Shown here: piece by piece, positions 24,830 through 36,788 of the stretch | How the letters are laid out: each line of letters starts with the position of its first letter | Numbering within the stretch: position 1 is the stretch's first letter | DNA from: Trametopsis cervina | Lineage: Eukaryota; Basidiomycota; Agaricomycetes; Polyporales; Irpicaceae | Length of the DNA stretch: 64,000 bases | Assembly: GCA_022385755.1 (NCBI GenBank) | Contig: MU278357.1 | Coordinates: forward strand, 721,768-785,767 | Reading direction: 5' to 3' | Notes under the pieces: generated by a model | Told to the model about the DNA's origin: nothing | The model's input: only the letters and a program-made list of their open reading frames with translations | Database searches by the model: none | Made by a program: the position numbers and the translations under genes

Positions 24830-26165
24830 CTACGACATTTCTACGTCTTCATCCCCGCTATCCGCATCCTCCCACTCGCCGTCACCCTCATCATCTTGCT
24901 CATCTTCCGGAGACGGCTGAATACCCATGCCGTCCAATTTGCCTATGAGCTCATGTGCGTGCTCAAGGAGGGGAGTGTCGGGATGCTCCTGTGTCTCGTG
25001 AAGCTATAGACCGATATATTAGATCCTATATTGACACAAGTTGGTGAACATACCATTGTACAAGTTTCCAAACAATCTCTGGCGTCCCTGCCCAGCTGCT
25101 CCCATGACAGCTCGTCGAGCTTTCCGCCATTTTCCTGTGCTTTTTCCGCCATGAGGAAGAAACACCAGCCTTCGAGATACCAAGCCTCTACTTCCTGATC
25201 ATCCGCCTCAATGATACCAGTGAGAACCATAAGCGCAGGTTCAAAGAGCTCAAGTTCGAGGAACATCTTCACTAGCGATATTCGTGTTGGGATGGGTGGC
25301 ACTCGTGATTCATCTGTTGAGACGTCAGATCGGTGGTCCGTTACGAAATGTTCGGCAGCCCACCTTGATCAAGGTCTTTCCAAGACACCCAAGCTTGTTC
25401 GAGATATACTTTTGCATCATCTGGACGCTGCTGGGATAATCGCACGGAGGCAAGGGCTTGCAGAGCTTCCGTATTGCCTGGATCTGTTTGCAATGCAAGC
25501 TGCAGTAGATCTTCGCAAGTCTTCTCGGCTGCCGGCTCGAAACTGATTACGGTGAGGATTGAGACAGTCGGGTGTGGCGGACCACTCACCATAAATCATG
25601 CGAAGGGTCCATCCAAATTTCCACCATGCCCACCAGTGCTCGTACAATATTTCGGCGAATCTCAGCGTCATCATCCTCCGCCCCGGAAGTATCAACGGCG
25701 CGTTCCTTGCCCTTCAGTTGGCTTGTCATGAGGTCCACAGCGGATTGGTAATGTTGAAGAGCGGCTTGAGGTTCATCATCGCTTAGCTGTGCGAGATAGA
25801 GATATGCAGAAGAGGGAGGAGGCGATGGTGCGTCCGGATGAGGAGGGACCAGTGTTTGGAAAATCTGCATGGTATGTTCGATACATAATTATACTGAGAC
25901 AGATATACCGACGCACTTCTCTTGCGTCGTCAATCTCGCCTGTCTCGAGGAGTACGACGGCGAGCATTTCCCTTGCATCCGCGTTCTTGGGCTCGCGCTC
26001 CAAAGCACGCTTGATGAAGCGTTCAGCGAGAGGATAGTCGCATTGCACGATCAGGCCTTGTGCCTTCTCAAGCAAAGAGGCTACCGGTGGTGGTTTCGCT
26101 GATTCAGCAGCATTCTCTGCTACCGGAGGTCTAATCTTTTTGCTTTTCGTCCGTGTTCGGCCCAT
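24830..26165 (-). CDS. ACL4: TPR protein, Acl4-like ribosomal protein uL4 chaperone
   Basis: The product is about 380 residues: a basic start (MGRTRTKSKKIRPP), then tetratricopeptide repeats such as GLIVQCDYPLAERFIKRALE with EPKNADAREMLAVVLLETGE, SAYLYLAQLSDDEPQAALQH, LLQLALQTDPGNTEALQALA, SLVKMFLELELFEPALMVLT and EVEAWYLEGWCFFLMAE. The tail is strongly acidic (SPEDEQDDEGDGEWEDADSG). TPR array plus acidic C-terminus, and the WYLEGW motif, match fungal Acl4 and the fission-yeast UPF0661 protein. In yeast Acl4 captures newly made Rpl4 (uL4) and delivers it to pre-60S particles. About five exons are needed. Identification is by pattern, and a generic TPR protein is the alternative. Confidence 0.78.
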
Positions 26166-26829
26166 GAGTGAGGATGGCTAGCTTGGCGAGTTTCAACGAG
26201 TGTGGCAGAGATCTTGGAAATAGCAGGATGAAGATTGCTCGAGGCGCCCGGGGCAGAGCACCCCGATCGATCTACGATGCATTGATCCCGGCTTATTTGA
26301 TGGCCACAGTCGAGCAGTCGAGCCTCCCTGCGTGGTTGCGCTCAACTTAGCCTCCAGTAATATTTCTCCAACGAGTGCATCTGTCGCATCTTCGTTGTTA
26401 TTGCGCAGCCTCCGATGCCAGGCCACGATTCCGATTCGTCTGCAACGCCCCGATATCCGCCGTCGCATGTGGGTCGTAGTAGACGCTGACCGTTACAGTA
26501 CCACATAAATCAACGACATCATTTTTATACGTGCTAAAAATCGTTGGCAATGCTGAGATATGGACGTAGTAGGTTACTGTAGCATCACTAGAAGCTATCT
26601 CAATTTTTTTTTACGATTGAGAGAGCGAAGGAGAGCATCAAAACGTATATCACATGCGTCAATCAAATCTTTGCCGCGTATTCGTGTGCGGCGTCAGTGT
26701 CGGCACCGCTCTAGGAGGGCGTCAAGAAGATTGGCACTAGACCTTGACTCCCTGCTATCCCTCTCAATGCTATACAGCTCTTAGCTGCTCACCATCGACC
26801 CCATCCTGGCCTCTCTCAAACAATGTGCC
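26166..26829. other. Divergent promoter region, ACL4 / OMA1
   Basis: These 664 bases separate the ATGs of two divergently transcribed genes and should hold both promoters. A T-run of nine (26605-26613) is the only notable feature. No additional gene was seen. Confidence 0.4.
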
Positions 26830-28825
26830 ATGTTGCGCCAAGCTGTTCGCACAACAGCGGTCTCGTCTTCGCTGCTGAGACTCACGACCCCAGCCCCTCA
26901 AGTCTTGCGCACTCGGCATCTGATACCCGCTCGCACTCTCCTTACCAGAGCAGCATTACCTCACAACGCCAGTGGCAGCGCGACAAGTACACTAAGGGGG
27001 TCCCTCAAATCCTTCGTTGTCGCTGATTCAAATGCGAAAAGAGTCGTCACTCATGCCGTCTATCTTAATGCGGCAAGGGCATTCCATGCAAGCCGACCGC
27101 ACAATGCGCTGCCTGTGCTGCCGTTCCTTGCGGGGTTTCTCAAGGTAAGCTTCTATCTGCCTATCGTCTGTATACCCTTCTCTCGCTAACGTACTCGCGA
27201 TAACATGTCTCTAGGCTTCAATGGCGATGGATATTATCAGAACTACCGCACGGATCGCCCTCACCTTTCTTCCAGTCATCCTCCTGAAGAGATTCCAAAT
27301 GAAGCGCAAGCTCAAATGGGCAGAGGCACGGGGGGACCAGGAAATGGTCAACAAAATCAAGACACACATGAGCGTGCACAACCACCGGTCTAAGCTCATG
27401 GTCTACTACGGACTGCTTATCTTCCCGGTCATAATCTTCTGGGCTACCATCCTGGCCAGTCTGGAGAGGACACCCCTGACGGGCAGGTGAGCGTCAACAC
27501 AGGCTGTGCACGAGAGTTTAACCTAACAATTATGGGATAATTGCATGATCGTAGATGGAGACTAATCCTCCTTTCTCCTGAAGAAGAGGACGAGATATCG
27601 AAACAACTCGTCGGTGACGGCTGGTATTGCGCCGTTGGGGATATTCTCACCCAAGATGGCGACACACCGGCAATCGTCCACCCCACCGACTGGCGCTTCC
27701 TCTGGGTGCGCGATACACTCCGCAGGCTCGAGAGCGCTATCCCCGTGCTGCAGAAAGAAGGCGAACTCGTCCCACAGTGGCTCGAATGTGGCCCCGATGA
27801 CGTCCCCCTCCCTCCTCCCGCCCACTACCCGCTAAAACCGCGTCCACGCGCATCAGAGTATGTGCGCATGTGGGCTGAGATATCCTGTGGGCGTACGCCC
27901 CCGCCGGTCCCACACGGCATGCTTGGCCCGCCATACTCCCTGATCGTCGTCGACAAGCCCGACTCATCAAACGCCTTCTCCTATGGTTTCGGACCAGATG
28001 GCGGAGGAGGCATCGTCGTGTTCTCTGGCTTCATCGACGACATCATGTCGAAATACCCATCGCTAGCGGCCGCGACACCACCTCCTGCCGCTCCCCAACG
28101 GTCATGGTGGTCCGCCCTCTTCGGCGGTCTTACGCCGTCTCACTCTGCCCCGACACACCCCACACCGACACCTGAACAGACATCAGAACTCGCGATATTA
28201 CTCGCGCACGAGCTCTCCCACCTTATCCTATCTCACCACCTAGAGACCTTATCTTCAGGGTCCATAATATGGCCAGGCATACTGTCCATCGGCACGGATA
28301 TCATTCGCGCCCTAATATTCCCAATCACGATGATGTGTACGTATCCCTTTCTCATCTCAACCGCACGATCTAGTCGCTAACCACTTCACTATAACAGTTG
28401 GTCCATTCGTCAACGATGCACTCGCCGGGATCGGTAAAGCGTCCTCCGGCGAGTTTACGAAACTCACCGAATACTGCACATCGCAGAAACAAGAAATCGA
28501 AGCAGACGTCGTCTCCGCGCGACTGCTCGCGCACGCCGGGTTCGACCCGCGGCACGCCGTCCGCTTCTGGGAGCAGCGCCAGGAGAGCGAGCGCACGGCT
28601 GAGTGCACGCCGTGGAAGGCGCAGGAGTACGTCGCGAGGGAGAAATGGGAGCAGGAGCTCGTCGCGCCGATGCCGTGGACGGGCTCGACGCACCCGATCA
28701 ATCATGTGCGCGTGGAGAGGCTCAAGGAGGAGCTGAAGCGGTGGGAGAGGAAGAGGCAGCAGGCGTTGAAAGCCCGGGCGGAGGAACAGGCGAAGCAAGC
28801 ACGAGAGCAAGCGGTCGAACATTAG
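26830..28825 (+). CDS. OMA1: Mitochondrial metalloprotease OMA1 (M48 family)
   Basis: Four exons join to about 575 residues. A basic, Ser/Ala-rich presequence (MLRQAVRTTAVSSSLLRLTT) and a second Arg-rich segment (YLNAARAFHASRP) precede a membrane helix (MVYYGLLIFPVIIFWATILA). The catalytic site is LLAHELSHLILSHH (HExxH), and the third zinc ligand is in KQEIEADVVSARLLAHAGFD. A hydrophobic segment IIWPGILSIGTDIIRALIFP lies between them, as in Oma1. Oma1 is the stress-activated inner-membrane protease that cleaves dynamin-like proteins (OPA1 in animals) and misassembled membrane proteins. A Pro-rich insert sits between the family motif VVVFSGF... and the active site (SLAAATPPPAAPQRSWWSAL). The C-terminus is a charged helix (LKEELKRWERKRQQALKARA). 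Confidence 0.9.
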
Positions 28826-29259
28826 GGTTTGTGCGGCGGGCTGAAGAGTTGCGGGACATTGCGGAATACTCAGTTCTGTTTGTTTGTTCTTTGGTTACAG
28901 TACAGTCTATCTTCTTTTTCGCTTTCGTTGGCTATCGATACATCCTAAATTTCTACCTATTTAAACCTTACACGCATGTAATTATACGACACATTGTGGG
29001 AGCAGTCGCCATGAGGCACACCCCCTTGTCCACGCAACATACCACTGATCCTACACCGCTCAATCGTTCGTCACTCTGGTGTAACAGTATCCCGGAACAG
29101 TTTATGGTTTCTTATTGTTGTCTTGAAAAGCAATTACAGGTGAAGCGAGTACAATGTAGTGTCAAAGACAGCGCGGAGTGGTGTTATTGATTATCATACA
29201 AACACAGTGAGTCATTTGTGGGGGTCGTGAGGAAGAGCAGGTCGTTATAGAAATCCACT
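28826..29259. other. Convergent 3' flanks of OMA1 and SVF1
   Basis: This 434-base gap between two convergent stops is AT-rich around 28860-28990 and should contain both polyadenylation regions. No gene was seen. Confidence 0.4.
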
Positions 29260-30711
29260 TTATGAGATAAACGTCGCCTCGTTATAGAGCGTTCCCTGGA
29301 TGTTCAGACCTTGCGAGAGCCCGGGGATCAACGAATCCGGACCAGTGACAAACAGGCTTGCGGGGTTCAGCCACTAAAGTTATATGATTCACGTCAATCA
29401 AGCTCCTATTCGTCTCGATGCATGGAGCAATAGACGCACCTGGTAGATATAAGGCTTAGTGCCCGCAACGTAGTTCACCATCGTCTTAATGACGTATGGG
29501 ATCTCAGCCAGGACGTCCACCTTCTCGATGAGACCCTTGGGCTCGCCGGGTGTACCAACGTCAACTTGCAAGGTCACGTCGATAGGGCCAGATGCATCAG
29601 CAACGAGCGAAGGTGCGACCCAGCGGAACTGGAGCTCGGTAGGTGCTGCGTAGCCCGTGTCCGCATCATGCGCAGTCCTCGTGTGGGCTGCCCTTGAGAT
29701 GACCTCGGCCTTGTCGTCCGCAGGCTCGCCTGGCCATTTAGTCTCGGCCGTAACCGCGACGAGCTTGCCAGCGAGGACGACGGAGCCGACGTTCACCGAC
29801 ACGAATCCAGAGCCAGCGCCCTTCTTGCCGTAGTCGTTCGTGGTCGTGAATTCCATCTGGATAGCTGACACGCCGCCGTGCTCCTCGCTCAGGAAGTGCG
29901 CGAAGTTCCATCGCGCAGCGACGAGGTTGGGACGCATGCCCTGGATGGCTTGCACGAACATGCCGGGTCCCTTCGCTTCAATAGCTCTACCCTTTGAGAC
30001 AATCAGCCCCTTCGCCTGGGTCTGCGGCCAGAAACGATGGACAACGTAACCCTCGGGGTTGGCGACGTCAGGACCAAAGTAGGAGAAACCGCCCTTGGGT
30101 CCCTTGCCAATCTTGAAGCCTGGCACACTCGCAGGGCGCGTTACATCGAGGGTGATCTGAAGATCATCACCAAGATTGGCGGTAATAGTGTAGCTCTCAG
30201 GTGTGTCTGATCCCGGGTGCGATTTGTGTGTGATGGAGAACTGGTCGGCTTTGCTGGAGCGCCTGTCGAGGCCAGGAGGAGGGGTGACAAAGTTGGAGAC
30301 GTTGATCGACTTCCAGATCATCTCCTTTGTGTTGGGATTATATATCTTGCTGGTGAACTGAATGGTGGGATACCATACTCTGCGAGAGGATGCTTTAATT
30401 GGCGGTGTGGCTCAAAACGGGGAACGTACCCAACAGCTGAATGAATTACTTGGCACATGATGGACGTGCCATCCTCAAGCACATTGTAGAATGTGTGTGT
30501 CTCCACCGCAAAGCCTCCTGGGCACGTCCATTCCGTATCCGTGGGGGTGAGCTCTGCAAAGAGTTCCGAGCTAGGTCGTCCCGACGACACTGGGTGGAAG
30601 TTCGGCGCATGGGGGTCGACCGGAGCCGATGTTCTGGCAGGCGGGGAGGCACGGTCAGCGAGCACATCTTCAAACAAACGCAGGTACTCACGAAAATAAT
30701 CCAGAGAACAT
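29260..30711 (-). CDS. SVF1: Svf1-family ceramide transfer protein
   Basis: The product is about 390 residues. It opens MFSGLFSTSAPVDPHAPNFH with a hydrophobic N-terminal segment, then has DTEWTCPGGFAVETHTFY, VIHSAVGVWYPTIQF, INVSNFVTPPPGLDRRS, KADQFSITHKSHPGS, GKGPKGGFSYFG, RPNLVAARWNF and ETKWPGEPADD, and ends GLNIQGTLYNEATFIS. These blocks match fungal Svf1 along its whole length. Yeast Svf1 carries ceramide from the ER to the Golgi and was first described as a survival factor under oxidative and cold stress; the lipocalin-like fold binds the lipid. Five exons are needed, the first only 20 bases of coding sequence (donor GTGAGT after MFSGLFS). The ATG is at 30711-30709. Confidence 0.9.
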
Positions 30712-31244
30712 GATCAGTCGTGTTTAGGTAGAGTTGGTGAGAGCAGTAACGGCAAGTCGCAAGACTTTAAGAACCCTAAATCGGAAAGCGCGTCACAATC
30801 CAGGCGGCTACCACGTGTTTTGGCGCCAGATGAACTCTGGACGCCGGTGTGTAGCGCCCTGTGCAGGGAAGATCAGAGTTGTCAGTGCCTATCATCACCT
30901 ATGTAAGTGCCTTAGCAGAAGCTTGGGTTTTTGTAATTACACTACGGCATCTCGACCACGGACCGAAGCTCACTCGCTCGGGTGTGGTTGGTCAAGACGC
31001 CCACATAAATGTTTGCCATATAACTTCGGCTGGACATGCAAGTAGGCTCTTAACTCGATCCCCCACTTGCCCATCTCATCCATCCGTCTAGATTTGCCAA
31101 ACACGCTCACACCGTGAGGCCAACGTGTTGACATGGTAGCCGATCCACCTCCCTGGCGAAGCGTGGCCACTGACAGTTACTCTCGCGTGAGTCAAAGCCC
31201 TTTGATACTTCCGAGGCTTCCTACAACCGACTGAACTCCGCTTC
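30712..31244. other. Divergent promoter region, SVF1 / F-box gene
   Basis: A 533-base gap between divergent ATGs. No recognisable gene. It should hold both promoters. Confidence 0.4.
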
Positions 31245-32511
31245 ATGCAGGCCATATATCTTCCCCCAGAGTTGCGTGATTGTGTTATAGATCTGCTCGA
31301 AGCAGACCATGCATCCCTTAAGGCCTGTAGCCTCACCTGTCATGCTTGGCTACCACGCACCAGATACCACCTCTTCCGCTCCGTGCAAATAGCACCCGGC
31401 CGTCGAGGGAAGGCGTTCAGAGCGCTTTTAGACGGCAACCCCGCACTCGGCAAGCACATTCAAGATGTAGAGATCCTCGGAAGCAGCACTGATGCCCCCA
31501 TCGAGCGCGTTGTCAGGATGGAGTGGCCCACCTTACGACCAACGCAGCGACCGCTATCTCCCCCCATCGAAGAGGGCTGCGCATCCTGGCTACAGAATGC
31601 CCTTCCGACGTCTACCAGTGTCTTGCAGAGGGTCTCCTGCCTGAAGCTCGTCGCTGTACACATACACAACGAACTTGCTGACCTGCTCTTCCGTCACTTT
31701 CCCTCTATCAAGACGATCGTGATGAGCAAGTGCCGATCAGCGACCTTTGCGGATTTTGTCGCGCTACCATGCATGGTGTTCTACAACGTTGAGAACGTGC
31801 AAATCAACGAAATACACTGGCTCAGATCCACCTTACCTCCAACGCCCCAAACTCCCCGCCCCGCTACACTCAGGTCTCTTGCGTTATCGCCGAACGCAGA
31901 TGATGCATTTCTGTTGAGTTGGCTTATTTCCCAAGGGACACATACCAGACTAGAATCCCTGTCTTGTCACTCCCGTGGACAGCCTAGTGCCGTCGCTATA
32001 CGTGATTTACTCACGGCTGTCGGGTCATCGTTGCAACATCTGAGTTTCGGCTTCTCGGACGTGAGAGATCCAACAGGTACGTTCACTACAATGGTACACC
32101 GATAACAGCTCTGACTATCCCATTAAAGTTATTTTGAGAAGTGCAGAGCTCAGCCTCCAACCCGCCACAGGGCTGCGCAGTCTACGCATATACTGTTCCA
32201 ACTCTCGATCTTCCTCTCTGCCCTCACTCTCCTGGATTATCCTCATGCTTTCCAAGATGAACTCTCCGCATCTCCAGGAGTTGGAGCTTGTTATCCTTGC
32301 ATCCCACGTTCCGGCACTCAACCTCGAGGGCCTGGCCGTCATTCTTTCCCACTCACGGCATGCAAGCCTAGACCGCCTAATCTTCAGCGTCATTCAGACG
32401 GGTGATGCGCTGGACGAGATTGAGGGACGCATCAGAACGCGTATGTCTTCGCTGACGGCAAAAGGTTTGAACGTGGACATTGTGAGCTCGGCTCGCCTAT
32501 TGAGTGCGTAA
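31245..32511 (+). CDS. F-box protein, Agaricomycete type
   Basis: Two exons (intron from GTACGT at about 32080 to TTAAAG at about 32127) give about 400 residues. The N-terminus (IYLPPELRDCVIDLLEADH, then LKACSLTCHAWLPRTRYHLF) is an F-box, the helix bundle that binds Skp1 in SCF ubiquitin ligases. The rest is a Leu-rich region without a clear repeat call (SCLKLVAVHIHNELADLLF, TLRSLALSPNADDAFLLSWL, SSLQHLSFGFSDV, LQELELVILASHVPALNLEG). Such F-box/LRR-like proteins are strongly expanded in mushrooms, and most targets are unknown. Confidence 0.82.
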
Positions 32512-32601
32512 AGATGAGAGTGAGGCTGGGTGCCGAGCAGGTCAGCGGTTCAGCTTTATTGTTTGTGTAACCATCAGGACTTTATTACCTACCAGTTTCT
32601 C

Positions 32602-34021
32602 TCATCCAGCTTTCTCGTCAATCTGACTGTCCATTCGTCGCCGCTTTCGCGCGTTCGCGTCTGCCTGCGTAATATCACGGACCCTAGCATCCACCGACGA
32701 TGCCTCTGTAACAGCCTCAGTGCTCTCCTCGAGATTCACGCTCGTCCGGCCCGCCTCCGGTAGAACACGCGATGTGGGCAGTGTGTCCTGCTCCGTCGAC
32801 ACAGCTCTGCTGATCGGCGAAGTGACCATGAGGCTGGAAGGTACGTCTTCCATCCTCATCTGAACATCCTCATCGCCACCGCTGCTTCCGGAGAAGTCGA
32901 TTGTGCCCTCAAATATGTCTTGTTCCTCTCTACCTCCTGTTGTTTCGGCGTTCAAGGACTCGCCGTCGGTCGGGCCGGGCGTGTGAGCATCTAAGGGGAT
33001 AAACACCATTGTACCATTCTGCAAGGCTTCGAGAATGGATTTGTTTTGTGCAGTGGAGAGCGACGATGGATTTTGCTTTGGGACGCCAGGAGGCCAACCT
33101 TCGAGACGGATGCCGTATCCGTGCAATTTGTCGTGGTTGGACCACTTCATCTCCGCGTTTCGCATGCCCGTTGCGGATCTAAGAAAGAATCTAAGTCAGA
33201 AGATGCTTGAAGCACAGAAGTCTTGGCAAGTGATATTGCCCTACCTGATCGCGTTACGTACACTGGCATACACTTCAGCTTTTATTCCACTAGCTGTTTC
33301 TCTCTTCGCAGGGTTCGTAGTTGGTGGCGGGACATGAGCACTAGAGGTACTACTCAGATATGACTGGGTCGACGATGTGCGCTCTTGGGTTTGAGTAGCA
33401 GCAGCCGTTTGGCAGTAGATCTTGAATGTTTGTGCGCCTGCTGCACCGCATCCACGGTGGCCGCGCCAGAATTCTCTTCCTAGGATCGTTCCTCCAAGGA
33501 ACCCCGCGTCTTTCTCATCATATGGGTTAACGACAAGAAGAAACGACTGATGGCCTGCGATAGCTTGCAAAGACTCCAGGGCAGTGGATACAGCACGCAG
33601 GGTATTGGCCACTGCGGTCCCTCGTGAGCCACCGTTCATTGGTGAACACTAAACACTTCAAGTGCATTACGTACATTTCTCCGCGGGCGAGTCGCCTTCC
33701 GTTTCCTGTGTGGCCGTCAATGGATCGAACAGAAACTTGTAGTGTCGCTGCGCGATAGACTTCCGGACCTCTCGGCGTGCATTACGTGAGTTTGTGGCCG
33801 TCGACGAACGAGATCGCTGGCGGACTCACCTCATCGATTCGGACAGATTCGCGGCCGGCGAAGCCTGCAATCTCGCTGAGCTGTTTCGAGTATAACACCT
33901 CGAGCCTGTCGAGGTAGAGTGCGCGGTCGGCGTTGCTATGAGTTTGTGTGGCCATCTCTGGATCACTCGAACTCTGTCTCTCTTCAGTGTGAGACGAGTC
34001 TAAGATTGAGTCGAGGTCCAT
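32602..34021 (-). CDS. Hypothetical protein of unknown function
   Basis: Not recognised. The frame starts MDLDSILDSSHTEERQSSS and continues through LYLDRLEVLYSKQLSEIAGF, VRKSIAQRHYKFLFDPLT, TLRAVSTALESLQAIAGHQS, FLLVVNPYDEKDAGFLGG, EFWRGHRGCGAAGAQTFKIY and MRNAEMKWSNHDKLHGYGI, then RLEGWPPGVPKQNPSSLS. About 430 residues over at least four exons. The segment HDKLHGYGIRLEGWPPGVP resembles a short motif found in many uncharacterised agaricomycete proteins, where a Tyr-Gly-x-x-Leu-x-Gly-Trp-Pro core precedes NPS. The C-terminus is acidic, then basic (ARKRRRMDSQIDEKAG), a possible nuclear signal. No membrane or signal segment is present. The gene is divergent to the carnitine acyltransferase (245 bases apart) and convergent to the F-box gene. 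Confidence 0.7.
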
Positions 34022-34266
34022 AATGACGCTTTTCGGGCTTTAAATACAGCGCAAAATGTGAGCACAGAATAAAGCCCTTTTGTATTTGAACTTCGCGGGC
34101 CAATTCAGGTCAGTCCAACTTGAATGTCGCACAATCGGCTTGGAGAATGAACTTTGTGGCGTTTGGCGCTCTTAGTCAACCCGAGCAGACGGCTTCACCT
34201 TTCGTCGTTTTCTGCATCTTTGCTGTGTTGAATCTCACCCCTTTGACCATCTGACCGTCCGAAACC
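34022..34266. promoter_or_regulatory. Compact bidirectional promoter
   Basis: Only 245 bases separate the ATG of the unknown protein (minus) from that of the carnitine acyltransferase (plus), so both transcripts must start inside this stretch. No core element is obvious enough to name. Confidence 0.4.
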
Positions 34267-36667
34267 TTGATGCTTCGGGTGCTACGACGGCCACTAAAGA
34301 CTTGTATGCAGTCAGGCTCCTCTACATCGCCTCGTAGCCGCTCTTCGTCCACTAGAGCGCATCTCCCTCGTCTGCCTGTGCCGGACTTGCACAAGACCTT
34401 GCAACGTTACACTGAATCTTTAGAACCATTCCTTAAAGAAGACGAAGCTAGAGGTGGACCGAACGCTGAGGATGCTCTCGCTGTGCGAATGCGTTGGGCA
34501 GAGGATTTCGAGAACGGGATAGGTCAGCTGTGTCAGGACCGCCTGCAAGGTCTGTCATTCAGTATCTCTGCACGAATGCGGTCAGAAGGTAACTATAGAA
34601 GCACTCGACAGGGCATCTCCAAACAATTGGCTCGATGACAATTTCTGGCTCAAGAAGGCATATCACGAATGGCGTGCGCCCTTGATTGTCAATTCCAATT
34701 GGTGGCTCGCCTTCGTGAATGATCCCAGTGTCCCAGAAGATGTACTCACCGGAAAAGACGAGCACAGGCTCGGAAATACAGGCTTAAGTCCATGGCAAGT
34801 CCGTCGGGCGGCTTGGCTCACCCACCGCCTATTGGATTTCAAAGGTCAGCTAGAAAGGTCCGTAATCCTATCCACGCGATTCGATATTCATGCTAAATAG
34901 GGTGCTAGACAGTTGATATATCCGGATACGACAAAGACGGGTACGCTAGATCATTATTAGAAGCCTCACCCCCGCTCAAGAGACGCTATCAGGTGTGTGG
35001 TTCCAGGCAGCGGTGGACCGTATGTTCAATACGGCGCGTATACCACACCCCGGCTGTGACTCCTTCTCGCATCGACCTACGAAGACGGATGTATCTGCAC
35101 GATCCGTCCTTGTTTCCATCCATGACTGGCTGTACACCGTCGAGGTGATCAATGCCAACGATGAGCTACTTCCCGTGCAAGCACTGGAAAACCGGGTACG
35201 CTCCATCGTCTCCGATGTGGACCGCCGGTTGACCGCAGGAGAAGTGGCGGTACCCGTCTCGGTACTCACCACGGACGAGAGGGATCGCTGGGCTGAAGTA
35301 CGTACGCAGGTCACATGGAGTGGAAGCGAACCTCTGACGAAATCTGTCCCTAGAATCAACGACATCTCCTATCGCTGTCCTTAAGTAATCAAGCAACGCT
35401 CGACGTTATCAACGGTAGTATCATTGCTTTAAGCCTTGACCATTATACATATGCTGGACCATCATCGAAACCGGACTCGCCTTTTCCTCCGCCAAACAGC
35501 AGCGAGGAGGTCGACGCACACTTGCACAATCTTCGCTCATCCCACTCCGCGCGTCCTGGCCATAACCGGTGGTACGACAAACCCTTCACATTCATCGTCG
35601 AGTCGAATACAAGAGCGGGCGCAATGGGAGAACATTCGCCTGTCGACGCCCTAGTTCCTAGCATCGTAGCGGACTATGCTGTCGTACAGGAAATCGACGG
35701 TAATGCTTTCGGCAGCGACCCCAGCGGCACGCATTTTCCGAGTTCACTGGAGAATGTAGGATGGAAGCGCCTCGACTGGGTAGTTGACAGCCACATACGC
35801 GAACAATGCGCAGCCGCCGAGGACAGGGCTCGCGCTATTGCGAACGATTCAGACGACAGCGTCTTGTGGTTTGACGGCTATGGGACCGAGTGGATAAAGA
35901 ATAGTGGTCGGTACCGTGCGTAATGTCAGCGGTCATGACGCTGACTGTGATGTAGCGAAACTGGCTCCCGACGCGTACATTCAGATGGCTATGCAGCTAG
36001 CATGGTATCGCGACCAAGGCTCGTTCACGGCGACGTACGAAACCGCGCTCACGCGTATGTTCCACAATGCGCGGACGGAAACGATTCGAACGTTCAGCTC
36101 GGCGAGTCGCGATTGGGTTCTCGCGATGAGTAATCCCATGTCTACCGTACGTGTGTGCAATATCCCGACGGGTCTATCTGTTGACGAGCATCATCATCAT
36201 CTACAGGGCTCCGCGCGACGCGGTCTCCTCCAAGCAGCTATAACGAAGCATTCGGGTCTTACTCGCGCAGCTGCTACCGGGCGCGGTATCGATCGGCATC
36301 TCCTTGGTCTGCGATGTACTCTTCAACCCGGCGAGACGCATAACTTGTTCCAGGACGAGTTGTTCACGCGCAGCCAGACTTGGAAGCTCAGTACAAGCGC
36401 GTTGAGTGCTGGAGATCAATTCCGAGGAACTGGGTTTGGTTCCCCTGAGCATGATGGATATGGAATAAACTGTGAGTGTAGCAGAACATTCCATGCTCAT
36501 GTACTGAACATGGTGCAGACCTTGCGGGACCAAAAGTAATGAAGTTTGGGATTGAGTCGAAACACTCATGTCCTACTACATCAACAAAGAAATTCAAGGA
36601 TGTGCTTACTTTAGCACTTCAAGATATGGGTCAACTGTTCACAGAAGCTGCTCAGTCTAAACTGTAG
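34267..36667 (+). CDS. CAT2: Carnitine O-acetyltransferase, Cat2-like
   Basis: About nine exons give roughly 660 residues of the choline/carnitine acyltransferase family. The catalytic His lies in MGEHSPVDALVPSIVADY (about 35620-35675). Other blocks are LPRLPVPDLHKTLQRYTESL, NWWLAFVNDPS, RRAAWLTHRLLDFK, RWYDKPFTFIVESN, DAYIQMAMQLAWYRDQGSF, GIDRHLLGL and YGINYLAGPKVMKFGIESKH. The enzyme moves acetyl groups between CoA and carnitine to shuttle acetyl units between peroxisome, cytosol and mitochondrion. The N-terminus (MMLRVLRRPLKTCMQSGSS) looks like a mitochondrial presequence, and the C-terminus ends AAQSKL, a perfect peroxisomal PTS1. The last exon lies in an AT-rich patch unlike the rest of the gene. 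Confidence 0.9.
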
Positions 36668-36788
36668 AGTCCCACTGTCAAATCTATAATAAAAAATTGA
36701 TTCAATTTGATTCAATCTGATCCAGTTGAATGGATCTTGGTGGTACATAAGACAGTTGAGGTCTGGGAGAGGCAGCAAACACCACAAC
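36668..36788. other. Short convergent 3' spacer with tandem repeat
   Basis: The 121 bases between two convergent stops hold AATAAAAAA at about 36687 and a short degenerate repeat of TTGATTCAA units (about 36698-36729). Both polyadenylation regions must overlap here. Confidence 0.45.

Noticed and set aside
28603..29190. Plus-strand frame of 195 codons overlapping OMA1
   Set aside because: It is a shifted frame of the last OMA1 exon running into an AT-rich 3' flank.
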